DNA of 64,000 nucleotides from Brassica napus (lineage: Eukaryota; Streptophyta; Magnoliopsida; Brassicales; Brassicaceae): positions 13,167,726 through 13,231,725 of the forward strand of contig NC_063448.1 of the NCBI RefSeq assembly GCF_020379485.1, in the 5' to 3' direction. Position 1 is the stretch's first letter, and each line of letters begins with the position of its first letter. Shown in pieces: positions 22,196-34,079 of this stretch. A program made the translations under genes and the position numbers. Under the pieces are notes generated by a model. That model did no database searches. It saw only the letters and a list, made by a program, of their open reading frames with translations, and was not told where the DNA came from.

Positions 22196-24690
22196 TATTC
22201 TTTGAAATCAAGAGCTTCAATGCTGGACAGATAACAGCAGAGTCATTTAGCTTGGTGCACAAACAGGTTAGGTTTCTCTACTGCTTGATATTTTCATGGT
22301 TATTTTGCATCTTTCGCTACATCTGTAGGAAATAATTTTTTTTTGCAGGAAAACCATCAGTTTCAAAAAGGCAGACAGATCCATTTTTTCCCAAATGCAT
22401 GTTTGTAGTTGCATTACAAGTTAATTTAACTTTCGTAGTTTCTGGTGAAAAATCATAGCATCTTTTTTCCCCACAGGTCTCTTACAATTTCACTTGGTAT
22501 ATGTCATCACTAAGCTTGGAATGTTATTTGTATACAATTTAGAAACTGCTTCTGCTAATCTACAGAAATCTGATAAGTCCACACCAAAGTTTTTTAGACT
22601 TTTGAAGCTTTCTGAGTTGGAGGGTTTTATGCCAGTTGGACAAGTTCTTTTGGCTAAAAATCTACAATAATACCTTTTATTAATGGTCCAGTGTGCATAA
22701 CCTTATTTTTCAGTTTTTCACAGTAGAACTATATTTTTCAACTTGCCATGTGAAGAACACTATGCTATTGTATAACAGTTGAACAATTTCGAAAATCTGA
22801 TTTGTTTCCTTGGTTCAGATGAGTGGACCTGTTCTCTTGCTGAAATATTTATAGTTAACAAACAGAACCCAGTCTTAAATTTTCTGTTCTATAAACTTTT
22901 TCCAAAACAATTTGTAGCTTTCGTTTCTATAATTGACGTGGTTTTTAATCTCTCCAATTTTTTTAAAATGGAGCAAGATTTTTCGTAGGTGTTTCTTTTT
23001 TGCTGCAGTGTATGTAACAAAATAGAAAGAGTTCTTTCCCCAAAGAAAAATTAGAATTCAGCTCAAAAGTTGTAATGTATGTGCATCAGCAGAAGTGCTT
23101 CAAAGTTCAAATGTATTTCGCATGGAAACAACAGGTTTGTAAGACATTTTGACCTCAGGTGATGATGATGATAAGTGGTAGGTAGTTTCAGTGGCAATGA
23201 TAATGAGGATAGGTGGCAGGTGGTGATGGTACAGTTGGTTTGTTTCTTGGTTGTCTCGATGAGAGACACAAAGAATGGCATGAAGCTTTTGATATACACA
23301 ACTTTGCTATGTAATCTTTAAAAATTCTTATTTCCAAATTATAATAAAAATATATGTTTTATACGTGGATAATAACTTGATCATAAAATAAGAAAACATG
23401 ATGTACAACAAAAAAATAAGCAAACATAGAAAAAATATAACAGTAACAAACTTTTATATTGTGTATCTAATTTAGATGTTTACTCTATTACATTGAGTCA
23501 TTTATTTCTTCTTTCACAATATCTAAATAAAAAAAAGAAGTATAAAAAAAAAAATCAAAGTACCAATTTATTCAAAAGTAAATGTATAAGAGTACAAAAA
23601 TCAATTATGATTTGTGTAAATTAAAAGAATATACATGACCGTTTGCAATTTTGGTGTGTATAATTATTTGATTGATGACATATTATTTGATTGTTTTGGG
23701 CTGGAATATAAACCTAACATATTGTTATGTTCCATTTAGTTATGTAACTCTATATGATTTACTATGAAGAAACAGAAAATGAGATATTTGATTAGATAGG
23801 AATTATATACTTTCATTCAATACCTCCGCCGCTGAAAAGATTAATTGATTTTTTTTATTTACAGGTTATTAATGGTTACTCTACATTTAATTTATTTGGT
23901 TAAATTACGTTTGGTTCACTCTAACTCATTCGAAGCAAATTATTTGATATAATAGGGTATGAAACTAAAGCAAAATTCTGCTAGAAATATAATATTTTAT
24001 TAATTTATAACACTATTTATAAAAGTATTTTCAAATAGCATGAACAACATTTCCAACAAATAATTAATTATAAAAAATTCAACAAATGCCAAAATAATTT
24101 ACAAAACATAATTAGTAAAACACTAAAAATTAAAGAAAATTTCATTTTAAATCGAATATCTTATATAAACAGAAAACATATATTACAAAACATCATTTGT
24201 TGTTACACAATATATACTAATTATTATTGATGATATTATTGAAACTTTACTTTAAAATATAATTATTTATAATTTTATCACATTACATCTGATTTTCAAT
24301 TGATTTAGCTTGAAGATGAGTGTTTTATTATCGTAAAAAATTAGTTATTGTAATAATATAAAAATCTGATATTCTTAGAAATAAAAAAATATTAGTTATT
24401 CTTACTTTAGATTTTCTTCAACTATATCAAATAGCAGTAGAAATACAATAGAAAAAATAAAAGTCATTATGTTTTTCTTAGTTTTTCATTTAATAATTTT
24501 GTATCTAACAAAAAAAATTGAGCGGTCTTTTCAACTCAAACCAACCAAATTTAATAAAATTTACAGTTTTTGAATAAAAACATATTGTATTTATTATAAA
24601 CTAAACTTTCAATATTTTATAAAATTAAAATATACTTTAGTAGAAAATAGTTTTAGTGTATTTTAGTATAAAATAGTTATAGTGTAAATT
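22196..24690. other. Gene-free interior of the outer Helitron
   Basis: AT-rich with scattered short ORFs and no recognisable protein. A GGTGATGATGATGATAAG-rich stretch lies at 23155-23235. Confidence 0.5.
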
Positions 24691-25303
24691 TACCCGTCCG
24701 TAGGGCGGGCCAAACCCCTAGTATATATAAAGTACATTTATCTCATTCCAGGACGCGCCACCTCAGCATCCACGTCAGAAAGTCGGAGGTTGTCGTCCCG
24801 ACACGTGTCAAAGAAACTCGCCGTTTTTAATCAGTTGCGTGATGGGCCTAAATCTTTTAACGTATTGTGTGTTTGGGCTTCGAATTTGTTAAAGCTAGCC
24901 CATTTTGCGTGAAGCCGTAATGTTATTGATCAAACCGTCAAAGACCCTCTTCGTCTTCAACTATTTCCATCTCGCTGTCTAGGGTTCTTCGTGCTCTTCA
25001 CCTTCAGTTTTCCGACCACGAAGTTTGTTCAAAGTGATGGGAGACAAATTTTTACGGCTGATCTCTAGGGCGTTAAGCTTTTCGTGTTCTTTGGAATGGA
25101 TTTCTTTACGCTTTGAACAAAAAAAAAAATTATTTACGCTTTGAAAGTGAAATTCAAACGTTACGGGATGCCATGAAACATTGCCATTAAAGATCATCTT
25201 AATTCCTTATTCAATGCATTTGCCCTCTCTTCCAGTCGGTGAATCTCTACGTATAAAAAGGTATGCCCTCATCCCGTAAACAACATCCTTTCATTCCTCG
25301 CTA

Positions 25304-25515
25304 ACATTCTTCTACTACGGTTACCTCGCCGCAATCGTCGTCGGAGAAGGACACGGCTCCGGTAGGCGCTGCAATCGGATTGCTTGCGGAGACTGAGTCT
25401 GAAATCGAAGAAGCTAAGAACAAAGCCGCTTCCAAATCTTCATCTGTCCCTCCTGTCGTTCCATCTCCTCCTCCGGCTACTTCATCTCCGGCGCCGGTGA
25501 TCTCTCAGTTCCCGG
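25304..25515 (+). pseudogene. Fragment of plastid pyruvate dehydrogenase E2 (dihydrolipoyl acetyltransferase)
   Basis: Reads TFFYYGYLAAIVVGEG and, after a frame change near 25350, APVGAAIGLLAETESEIEEA then KNKAASKSSS. This is the end of the lipoyl domain and the Pro/Ser linker of the chloroplast E2 subunit (LTA type), which links pyruvate decarboxylation to acetyl-CoA for fatty acid synthesis. Only about 70 residues remain. The peripheral-subunit-binding and catalytic domains are absent. Confidence 0.8.
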
Positions 25516-25583
25516 TGTTGTTGTCTTTCTCTTTCTATGAGATTCTAAGTTTCCGGTGTTGTTGTCCAGAATTGCTAACGTTT

Positions 25584-26045
25584 ATGGATCTGGCCGGAGT
25601 ATTCTGAGCTACATCCGGCGGCGTTGGGTGGTTCTGGGAACTAACATGGCTTGAATCACTTTAACCGCGGTGGTTACGAGTTTCGGCAACTAATAAGGCT
25701 AACTCTCGAGAACGCCGGTGGTTTGACGTCGATGCTTGAGCTTCCTCCTACACAAGCAGTGGAGATTCTCCATTTCACTGATTCGTCGTCGTATTCTCAA
25801 GGAGACCATAGCCGGAATCGGTTTAGATATCTCCACTGCTGTTTCTCTCTTACGGGACATTGACTTTTCCTTCTAACTTAGCCCTCTTGGAACGGGCAGC
25901 TCGCTGTTTGGTGATTGCTAATGAGCAGCAGCAAAACGGAAGCGTCTCCGGTGAGATTACTACTACGAGCTCGGAACCTTCTAACTCAGCGTTTGGTTTC
26001 TGATCATACTATCATAGCACGGGTAAGCTTGAGACTGGGCGCACC
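25584..26045 (+). pseudogene. N-terminal fragment of a bHLH transcription factor
   Basis: An MDLAGVF start followed by a stop and SGGVG leads, after a frame change, to YEFRQLIRLTLENAGGLTSM, LELPPTQAVEILHFTDSSS and, in another frame, NLALLERAARCLVIANEQQQ. These are characteristic of the region before the DNA-binding domain in CIB/bHLH49-bHLH62-like factors. The bHLH domain itself is absent. At least one stop and two frame shifts disrupt it. It follows the E2 fragment directly, in the same orientation. Confidence 0.65.
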
Positions 26046-26779
26046 TTTAAAGCTTGAGTTCGGAGAAAAATAAATCATCTTTGTTTATGTTAGAAAGAAA
26101 AAAACATGGGTTTCGCTCATGTTGTTTGTTGACGAATTCGAGAATACAGTTGATGGTTATGAGCTCTTTGGAATCTATTGCAAACTTCTACCAGTACGGC
26201 TGTGGAGATTATATATCACCGTCATATTCAAGCCCCTCAATGTTGCCAAGGTCATATGTTTCAGCATCTGAAATTCCTGTTATCTAATATATTAGGAAAT
26301 TGGTATTAACAACTGCACTTCTTTGTAATTCCTATTAAATTGTGCATGTCATTTGTTGAACCGCACATATGTTAATATTATATAAAACTTGACCATTTAG
26401 AGGTATGTGTTGGAATTATATAAAATTTAACCATTTACAAGTGTGTGTTGAGATACTATGGTTTCTTTTTATTTCTTCCCTGATTTTGTTGTTTTCTAGG
26501 ATTGTATATCACATTTCCTAAACCTTTTTCTCTGGCCTTTGTTGGAGAATGGTCCCGGAGGTTAGATCTTGGCAAGGGTGTGAAGTGGAGAAGATTTTGA
26601 GAGTGTAGATGCTGTAAGTGACGGAGATGGAGAGGATGAGCCAGATCATTAGTTTTCCAGCCGGTCAGATCATCGATACACATACACCCCACGAGTCTTT
26701 TGGTTTCCTTTCATTCAATCTTTTCTTGAAAAAGAAAGAAAAAAACCTCGAGAAAATCTCGAGGAAAACAAACCGACAA

Positions 26780-26972
26780 AAGTTCATGTGTATAGCTTTG
26801 GAGTTGTTCCGTACGAGATCATCATGGGTCGTAGCACAATCAAGCCAATGGAACCTTCGGCTGAAAATATTCTTCTGGAATGGATTAAACTATATGATGT
26901 TGATAGCAAAAGCTTTAGAATGATAGTTGACTCGAGTCTACGAAGTAAGTATCCTGTTACTATGGTCAATAA
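26780..26972 (+). pseudogene. Receptor-like cytoplasmic kinase fragment
   Basis: VYSFGVVPYEIIMGRSTIKP and LLEWIKLYDVDSKSFRMIVD, then SSLRSKYPV, correspond to kinase subdomains IX-X of RLCK-VII-type kinases (DVYSFGVVLYE region through the inter-domain loop). The ATP-binding and catalytic loops are missing. It is open over about 64 codons. Confidence 0.75.
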
Positions 26973-27109
26973 TATAACATTAATTTTATATGAGAGAGTC
27001 TACATGAGAATCTACGAAAGGGGTTCTGAGGGCTTTGATGATTACTTTTTTAAGAGTATAATAATTGCGCTATTCTCTGCCTTAATTTTGAAACCAAAAT
27101 ACTAAAGTT

Positions 27110-29130
27110 AGTGTGCAACTGTGCATTAAATATGGAGTGCAAGAAAAGTAAGCAGTGAGGCTAAGGCCATTCACATAAATGATTTCTCAGTTAAACTCTT
27201 TTATCACATATATTTGTATTTAATTTAAAAATGTTTCAGTAGCCTGAATTACACATCAAAATCTCTCAAATGATACTCTAAACTCGCTAATCAAAGAGTT
27301 TGGCCACTTAAGCAATTTGTTCGGTTTTGAGCTTTAGGATCTTTTTCGTATCACACATACCAAACGAAATATTCATCCCAATATTATCTATGGTAATTAA
27401 AAAATGTGAAATATATTTGTTAATATATATTTACCTAATAAAATAGATTTTCATACGGACATGTACCATATTCTTACATATATTCTTACATGACATGTGG
27501 GGAGGAGGAGTTAGTGTTGGAATACAATTTTTATGTTCTGAAGTTTTTTTTTTTGCAAGTTTTTACTCTTTTTTTTTTGTAACACACAACTTTCATACTA
27601 TATATCAATTAAAGTCATTTTAGTATATGCGAGTAATTGGTCCGTCAAATATATTAAAGTCAAATTCCAATGCTTGGTTTGTTAAAATTATAGAATAAAG
27701 GATAAGCTGCGTATAAATTCTAATACTTGAACATGATATTTTATATTGCTTTGTATTTATTTCGTTAGCCAAAAGAAACACGAACAAATGTACTCAGGTA
27801 TGCTATGAACTTTATAATTCATACATGCATTACATTTTTTGCTAAAAAAACATGCATTACATTTTCTCATCTCTCACACTCCCAATTTTTTTTTTCACAC
27901 CCAAAATTTTAAAGTCTAAGAAACGAGAAAAATATATGAAGTTGATGACTCTTTAGTTTATGTTTTCCTGCAAAATTAAAATGAAGAAAAATGATCTTTA
28001 CATATGTAAAAATATAAAAAAAAACTCAGCTATTAGAATAAGTAAAGTAAACAAATTACAAGTTATTATTATATTACTTCAGTGTAACTAAAAGAACAAT
28101 TTCAAATTGATTAATTCAGCTATTATGTTTTAAAATAAATTATTTTAATATAAGTGAACAACTTCAAAAATTAGATCATAATTTCTGTTTAATTTTTGTA
28201 TCAATTATTCAAAATTATTTACTATTTTTTCATCCAGTATAATTTAATGTGTTAGAAAATTAAATATCTGAAAACTATACTATCATGTACATATTCAAAA
28301 TAAATTCAAAATCTGAAAACTAGATCATTGGTCTCTCGAATAAAGAAAAGAAGAAAGAAGAGAAATATCTATGAGGTTATAGTTTTTAATTACTTCTCGG
28401 TTAGAGTTTCTATAATTACAAAATTAGAATTTTATATGACCATTTATATGACCTTATACAACAATATATAACATAACTAAACCTTTTATAGGGATACAAG
28501 AGACACAAATTTTATTGTCACATAATTATTCAGACATGATAATATATAACATTCCACAAAAATATATTCAAATAATTACAAAGCTAGATATAAAACAAAA
28601 CATAGACATTAGAAAATTTTTTAAAAAAATGTTAGATGCTAATTTGTTCAAATTTGGAAAACATTGTTTTGGCTCTAAAAACTCAGATTCCTGTGTCAAA
28701 TTTTCTTGATACTTGAAAATTACAACTTTTCTTACCATGAAAAGAAATAAATTTTATAACTTACATTGTTGTGTATAGCTTGCATTGTTGCTGCTTGCTT
28801 TTATGTTATTGTATATTCTTTGTGAGCTCATGGTGGTTATACATTTACAGGTGTTTGATCTTACATACGTGAAACACTACGATACGAAACGTTTGCAGCG
28901 AAAAGAGATGATTGCAAACTTAGTAAGTAACAATAATAGCGCTTACCACTAATATCAAAGGTATTAAATAGCTTACATTTTCAAATTCCTAACACCTCAT
29001 CCGAACTATATAGTATTGTATACGCATCAATTTTTTAATATAAACACGGCCATCAAAATTGAACATAATAACTCTTAACATTTATAAACCCTCTACACCA
29101 AAAAAAAACTAAGAAACCATCAACGTTATT
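27110..29130. other. Gene-free, very AT-rich Helitron interior
   Basis: Only short chance ORFs (for example 28515-28709) were seen, with long A/T runs. No recognisable protein. Confidence 0.5.
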
Positions 29131-29242
29131 ATGCATCCTTCTTGCAAATCCAAACTTGAAACACATACAATGAAAATATACGATTATATAGAAATATACG
29201 TCACACGATACTCATATCCCGCGCGTAGCGGACCGACCCTAG

Positions 29243-30340
29243 TCAATTATATACTTGAGCGTTTAGACTGGTTTGTCAAATATGTCAAACATCTATCTAC
29301 ATCACTGCATTAGACATAATTGAAAGCCTAAACATCATTTATAGTCACGGACTTAATGTGAATAAGGGGTCTCTTGTATGTTACAAACCTTAAATCTGTC
29401 GTCATCAGTGACTAATCCGTTTCACAACTCACATCAAAGATAACCATTCAGCATATTGAGCTGAAAACTCCGATTTTATCCCCTATATAAATCACATAAA
29501 GACTGGTTGATCCACATCTTAGCATATTATATTTAAGTCGTGTGATTTAAATATTCATGTCTGATTTTCACATCATTAACGGAGTTTGGGTGGCTTTGAG
29601 ATACAAGTAAATATGCATAAACATATGAACTTGAAACATTGACTTTACCCCCTTAAATATGACTTGTTTTACAACGTGAATCCCATGAACAGAACGGAAA
29701 TATATAATCCTTGATTTTTATTTAAGCAACGGACCTTTGTTTTGCTTTTCTCTTTAATTAACTATTGTTATACTCTTAATCTGATACATATTCTTTTTTG
29801 TAGTCTGGAATTTCATCAATAAAATTTTACAGAACGTTTAGTCTAATTTATATCATGAAGTCTTTTATTACATATATATATGGAGATACCCTCGAATTTG
29901 AGACGTAAGAAAAAGATTTAACGAACATAATTTAAGAAACATTAGCTATTTTGTGTGTTTACTCTGTCCAGTCCCCAGTCTCCACATTCTTCTTTTTCTT
30001 TTTTTTGTGTGTTTACTATCACTATCACAAATTTCTTAATAAGTTCGAGGCAGCATGTTTGCATACTATATTCAAAAATTCGATAGCCATACAAGAGTAT
30101 TTTTGAATATGTGAAATGGGTTTTACACAATGAGGATCAAACATTATAAATTTATAACCAAGAATTCTCGAAATATCTCCCTTTCAAAAAAGACCAAAAA
30201 CTGAAGTAAGAAAAAGAAAACAGAATCTTCAGCCTAATCAAGCTTCCTTTTTTTTTTTTTTGGAAATCAAGCTTCCTTCTACTTAAAATATAACAACAGA
30301 AAAACAGAGGAGGAGAAGAACCCATATAAGATCATGACCA
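29243..30340. other. Gene-free sequence 3' of the small-protein gene
   Basis: No gene or clear element. There are T-rich runs near 29999-30005 and 30249-30261. The right part is the 3' flank of the minus-strand gene ending at 30374. Confidence 0.5.
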
Positions 30341-30373
30341 CTAAATATCTTCAACTCCGTGGAAAAAGATCGA

Positions 30374-30553
30374 TCATGGGCGAGTGGGGTACACGCGTTT
30401 GCCGTCACCGGAATGTTCAGAAATTCGTTTACAAACGGAGCGACGGAGGAAAGAGAGAATGGATTTGAGGATTTTGGTCTTCACCAACTCTCTCTTCTTG
30501 GGGATCACAGTCCCTTGTTTCTTCTTGAACGGCTTCAACTCCTCGTGGCTCAT
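30374..30553 (-). CDS. Small basic protein, copy 1 (59 aa), leader split by a retrotransposon
   Basis: An intact minus-strand ORF of 59 codons from ATG at 30553. It shares with the copies at 39.2 and 57.4 kb an MS start, a Lys-rich segment, VIP(K/V)KRxLVKT, a following hydrophobic-basic helix, and the C-terminal tail KRVYPTRP. There is no signal peptide or transmembrane segment. Function is unknown and I do not recognise the family. Only eight bases upstream of the ATG an LTR retrotransposon is inserted (30562-36015); the original leader resumes at about 36016. Transcription from the native TATA box would have to cross the element, so expression is probably lost or driven by the LTR (inference). 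Confidence 0.7.
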   Translation of the reverse strand: MSHEELKPFKKKQGTVIPKKRELVKTKILKSILSFLRRSVCKRISEHSGDGKRVYPTRP

Positions 30554-30561
30554 CTTGTTCG

Positions 30562-31467
30562 TGTATGCACCAAATTTACTAGATAGGCATATTTGATATG
30601 TAAAGCAAAAAATTTACAAATAACATGAATAAAAAATACAACAAAATAATACCGTAGTTTGAAAAGAACTAGGTTGAAGCAGAGTCGAGATTAGATCTCT
30701 TTCCTTAATCCTTTAAACGCCCGTAGTGTGCCGGTTTGATACGTTTAAGAATCCCAGGATACAACTGCCTATATCTTCAGTCTCACAGCACTTGAGAACC
30801 AAAGCCTGTCGAACCTATTTCTATGTTATACTCTCAGACACAAAAAGAAAAAATAGGAGAAAGTGGTTTTGTTTGTATTCGATGTCTCTAGAATGAGAAG
30901 AGCATGGCTTTATATAGCCTCATAAAATAACGTGCATCACAAAGCACTAAATGGAGATTTTAATTTTGATTCTATCATGATTATGAAATCATGGGCTGTA
31001 TTGATTCTCCATATGTTACAGCATTGAATCCAAAATCAAATTCATTATTGGTCAAAGACGTTAGTCAAAGACGAGAGACAAAGAGATCTTTTGCTTTATT
31101 ATTTGTAAGATAATTAGCAATAGACTTTGGGCTAAGCAAATAAATCTCAGTCCAGCCCAAACATCTCTTTTCTTAACACACCAAATTGTTTACAAAGTTT
31201 TTTATAACTTTGTTATAACTTCTCCATTTTAAACACAAGAGGTTTCTTACCTCATAATTCTAATATAGATATTTTACAAATAATCTATTTTAGACTTTCA
31301 TTTCTCATTCAAACGAACTTCGTTTTTGATATATGATTACACTATACCATAGTGCTCATAACAATGAATCCTACGATTCCACAATCCGGTCATTTCGACA
31401 ATCAAATTGCTCGAAAAATTCACCGGAATATTGGCCATAGCCATTTGTCCAAAAAACAGTTCCAACA
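30562..31467 (-). repeat. 3' LTR of the retrotransposon
   Basis: 906-bp direct repeat of 35110-36015, with no difference seen by eye. On the minus strand it carries a TATA-like GGCTATATAAAGCC near 30913 and downstream GAATACAAACAAAACC, so it contains a promoter that could act on flanking DNA. Confidence 0.95.
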
Positions 31468-32660
31468 ATCCCCCACATGAATAGAAATGACTCTAAACAC
31501 TAGACGACTCGATAGACTTGACAGACTTGACTACCTAGACAAGACTCGACAAGACTCAAAAAAAAAAAAACTCGATAAAAAACACCTTTTGAGAGTATAA
31601 ACAAAAAATCCACTGCATGATGAGTTGGTAGCAATTTTTCAGCCTTGAACCAGTCATTGTTAATAACTATCGGATTTACTCGGCCAGGAGGTGGCCATGA
31701 TGTCTTGAACCTCCCGGGCTTTGGTGTAAACCTAGACAATAGCCAAAACACAGCTTCATTTTTTCATAGATTAGGTTCTCTATTGTGTTCATTTTGGCCG
31801 TGAACAGTCCTGGTAATCATGAGTGAACTTGGAGAATATAGCCTTTCCTTCATTCTCCTAGAAACGGCCCCATTTCACACTCACAAGGTGATTTGCCAAT
31901 AGTTTTGTTTAGAGGAGTATCATGTACTACTCCATTCATATTTCAAAACAATGGTCACAAATCATTAAAAGCTAATGCTTATCCTGTATTCCTTACATGT
32001 AGCACTGTTTAATCAGCATAGGAACTGGGTATAGACCGAAGTCTTACAGTGCTTTGGGCAGACTTAGTTTCACTTAGTTGTCTCCTTGAACCTATTTCTT
32101 GGGATCTCCAGTCAGTTAGGTAGAGTTACCGCGAAACCTTGTCTTAATTCACAGGCGACCCATTCCTTTTGATGATATAACAATTTGATCTCATGACACA
32201 CCTATAATAAAAAAGGATCCTAGGTTGTCATCATAGTGAACATAATCTCTTGAGATTAGTCGAGATCAATTGTTGAAAGCAGCCCATAACTTTTAAGTAT
32301 ATAACTCAATACTATAGTTATAGCTTTTCAGTATTTATTTAACTGAATTACTTGTGTGGTAAGATTTACTCACCCCCACATTTTCTGAATTAACTTAGAA
32401 ATTATATTTTCAAGTCTCGTATTTTGAACATATTTTAAAGCACACAAATATAGTGATTTAATTCAAAATGTTCGTTTTCTCTCCAAGAGAAGATGGGGGT
32501 TTTTTTTTTCTTTATACATTTGTTTTCCTTTTTTTTTTTTTTTCCATACACAATGTTTTTCCATGAACAAACAATTGTTGAAGAAAAAATTCAATCAAAT
32601 AAGAAAAAACTGCATTATTCTTTATTGAATTGAAATGGGAAAACAAATGAGAAACATCCC
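31468..32660. other. Retrotransposon internal region 3' of gag
   Basis: Non-coding on the element strand: stops interrupt all frames over any long stretch. It starts next to the polypurine tract and has repeats of GACTTGAC / AGACTCGACAAG near 31515-31557. No pol domain was found, so this is not simply a frameshifted pol. Confidence 0.65.
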
Positions 32661-32669
32661 TTACATATT

Positions 32670-34058
32670 TTAAGGTAGGACTGTCTTAACACACATTTTG
32701 ACAAGTCCACCTTCAACAAACCCCTTTCCCAAGTAAACCCCATGTTTCTTGAGTACAACCTTATCAGAATCAAAGGTTATAGCAAATCCAGCTTTGCTCA
32801 AAAGTGAACCAGAAATCAGATTCTTCCGCATATCTGGTACATGCTTCACATTCTTAAGAGTTATCTCTTTTCCTGAGGTCATCTGAAGCTTCACTTCACC
32901 TTTGCCTTCAATCTTGGACGAGCCAGTGTTACCCATTAAGAGTCGCTCCTCACCATTGCATTTTTGATAAGTGGAAAACATGTCCTTATCAATGCACACA
33001 TGAATGGTGGCACCTGTGTCATACCACCAAGTTCTTGGGTTGTCCTCAACATTGTTGACTTCAGTGACCACAGCACACATGTCATCTTCAGTCAAATTAG
33101 CTTGAGACTTCCCCTTGTCATAGCTTGGACCAGCCTTGCTCCGGCAAACATGAGCTTTATGGCCCACCTTGCCACACTTGCGACAAGTTCCAGTGAACTT
33201 CACATGTTCCATTGGCTTCTTAAAGCTTGTGGTGCTTTTTGGAGGAACTTTTCCTTTCCCCTTATTCTTGTGCTCAGCCAAGTTTACATCATTCTTGCGA
33301 ATGAGAACAGCATCGGCTTCACGGTTTCTGGATTCAACTCGCAGCTTGACAATCAAGTCCTCGAGGGAAATTGCCTTACGCTTATGTGTGAGATAGTTCT
33401 TGAAGTCCAACCAACTAGGAGGGAGCTTCTCAATGAAGGAATTGACCGTGAAAATTTCACAAATCGACATCCCTTCAGCCGCTATCTCATGCGTAATCAA
33501 TTGGAAGGCTTCAACTTGTTCCATGATGGGTTTTGAATCCACCATTTTGAAGTTGTGAAATTTTGCCGTAGCATATTTCTGACAGCCAGCATCCTCGGAC
33601 TTGTATTTCTTTGCCAAAGCAGTCCAAAGCTGCTTGGAAGTTTTCACCTCACAGTATACAGCATACAGCGGGTCAATCAAGCGGCTTAAAATCCAACCTT
33701 TGCACACAAAGTCCGAATGGTTCCACGAATCCACACTGGCAAAAACCATTGGATCTGTGTTTCCAGATGGAAGAATGGGTGGATCTTCTTTGAGACACTT
33801 ATCCAAATTCAAATTGGTCAAAAAGAATTGCATCTTTTGATGCCAAGTTTTGAACCCATTCCCACCGAACTTTTCGGGCAACAGTCCTACGCTTGCAGCG
33901 CCAGGCACTGATTGGTTTCCATGTGGAAGACCACTTCCAAACTGAGTTTGGAGCATCGACTCACTTGAACCATTTCCATTAAGACCACCACCAACGGTTC
34001 CAGCATCGATCGCACTTTTGTTTTGCCCATCGATCGAAGTTTGGTTGTCGTTAGTCAT
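32670..34058 (-). CDS. Copia gag with zinc knuckle and protease motif (462 aa)
   Basis: Intact ORF from ATG at 34058 (MTNDNQTSIDGQNKS); the frame extends further upstream without ATG. Order: Gly/Ser-rich N-terminus, a copia-type gag domain (about residues 60-220, with FLTNLNLDKCL, CKGWILSRLIDPLYAVY and LWTALAKKYKSED), a basic linker, a CCHC knuckle CRKCGKVGHKAHVC near residue 300, then the retropepsin start WWYDTGATIHVC (active-site DTGA) and its C-terminal part. It ends in VLP with a stop exactly where integrase would follow. Gag packages element RNA in cytoplasmic particles. The lack of pol means it would depend on an autonomous relative. Confidence 0.9.
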   Translation of the reverse strand: MTNDNQTSIDGQNKSAIDAGTVGGGLNGNGSSESMLQTQFGSGLPHGNQSVPGAASVGLLPEKFGGNGFKTWHQKMQFFLTNLNLDKCLKEDPPILPSGNTDPMVFASVDSWNHSDFVCKGWILSRLIDPLYAVYCEVKTSKQLWTALAKKYKSEDAGCQKYATAKFHNFKMVDSKPIMEQVEAFQLITHEIAAEGMSICEIFTVNSFIEKLPPSWLDFKNYLTHKRKAISLEDLIVKLRVESRNREADAVLIRKNDVNLAEHKNKGKGKVPPKSTTSFKKPMEHVKFTGTCRKCGKVGHKAHVCRSKAGPSYDKGKSQANLTEDDMCAVVTEVNNVEDNPRTWWYDTGATIHVCIDKDMFSTYQKCNGEERLLMGNTGSSKIEGKGEVKLQMTSGKEITLKNVKHVPDMRKNLISGSLLSKAGFAITFDSDKVVLKKHGVYLGKGFVEGGLVKMCVKTVLP

Positions 34059-34079
34059 ATTGAATTCAAATCTGTTCAC

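Larger units (their letters stand above)
19001..24721 (+). mobile_element. Outer non-autonomous Helitron
   Basis: The 5' end is of the form A|TCTATCTATC then ACTACTATATAAAATGG (start between 19001 and 19009). The 3' end at 24721 is CTAG followed by T and is preceded by a GC-rich hairpin CCCGTCC-GTA-GGGCGGG at about 24693-24710, the standard Helitron terminus. The left interior has a promoter-like part (CTATATAAACTCC near 19290) and intron-like TTTTTTGCAG sites, suggesting old captured gene pieces I could not identify. No Rep/helicase is present. It is split by a second Helitron (20276-22195). Confidence 0.65.
24722..29242 (+). mobile_element. Candidate gene-fragment-carrying Helitron
   Basis: A second Helitron 3' end, CCCGCGCGTAGCGGACCGAC then CCTAG, closes at 29242. 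The sequence directly after the previous Helitron (TATATATAAAGTACATTTAT, then GGACGCGCCAC and CATCCACGTCAG) is like the 5' region of other Brassicaceae Helitrons. The canonical TC start is not visible, so the 5' boundary is inferred. Inside are fragments of three unrelated genes in one orientation (E2, bHLH, kinase). Confidence 0.45.

Noticed and set aside
32964..33536. 190-codon plus-strand ORF inside the retrotransposon
   Set aside because: It is the antisense shadow of gag, which has clear domains on the minus strand.
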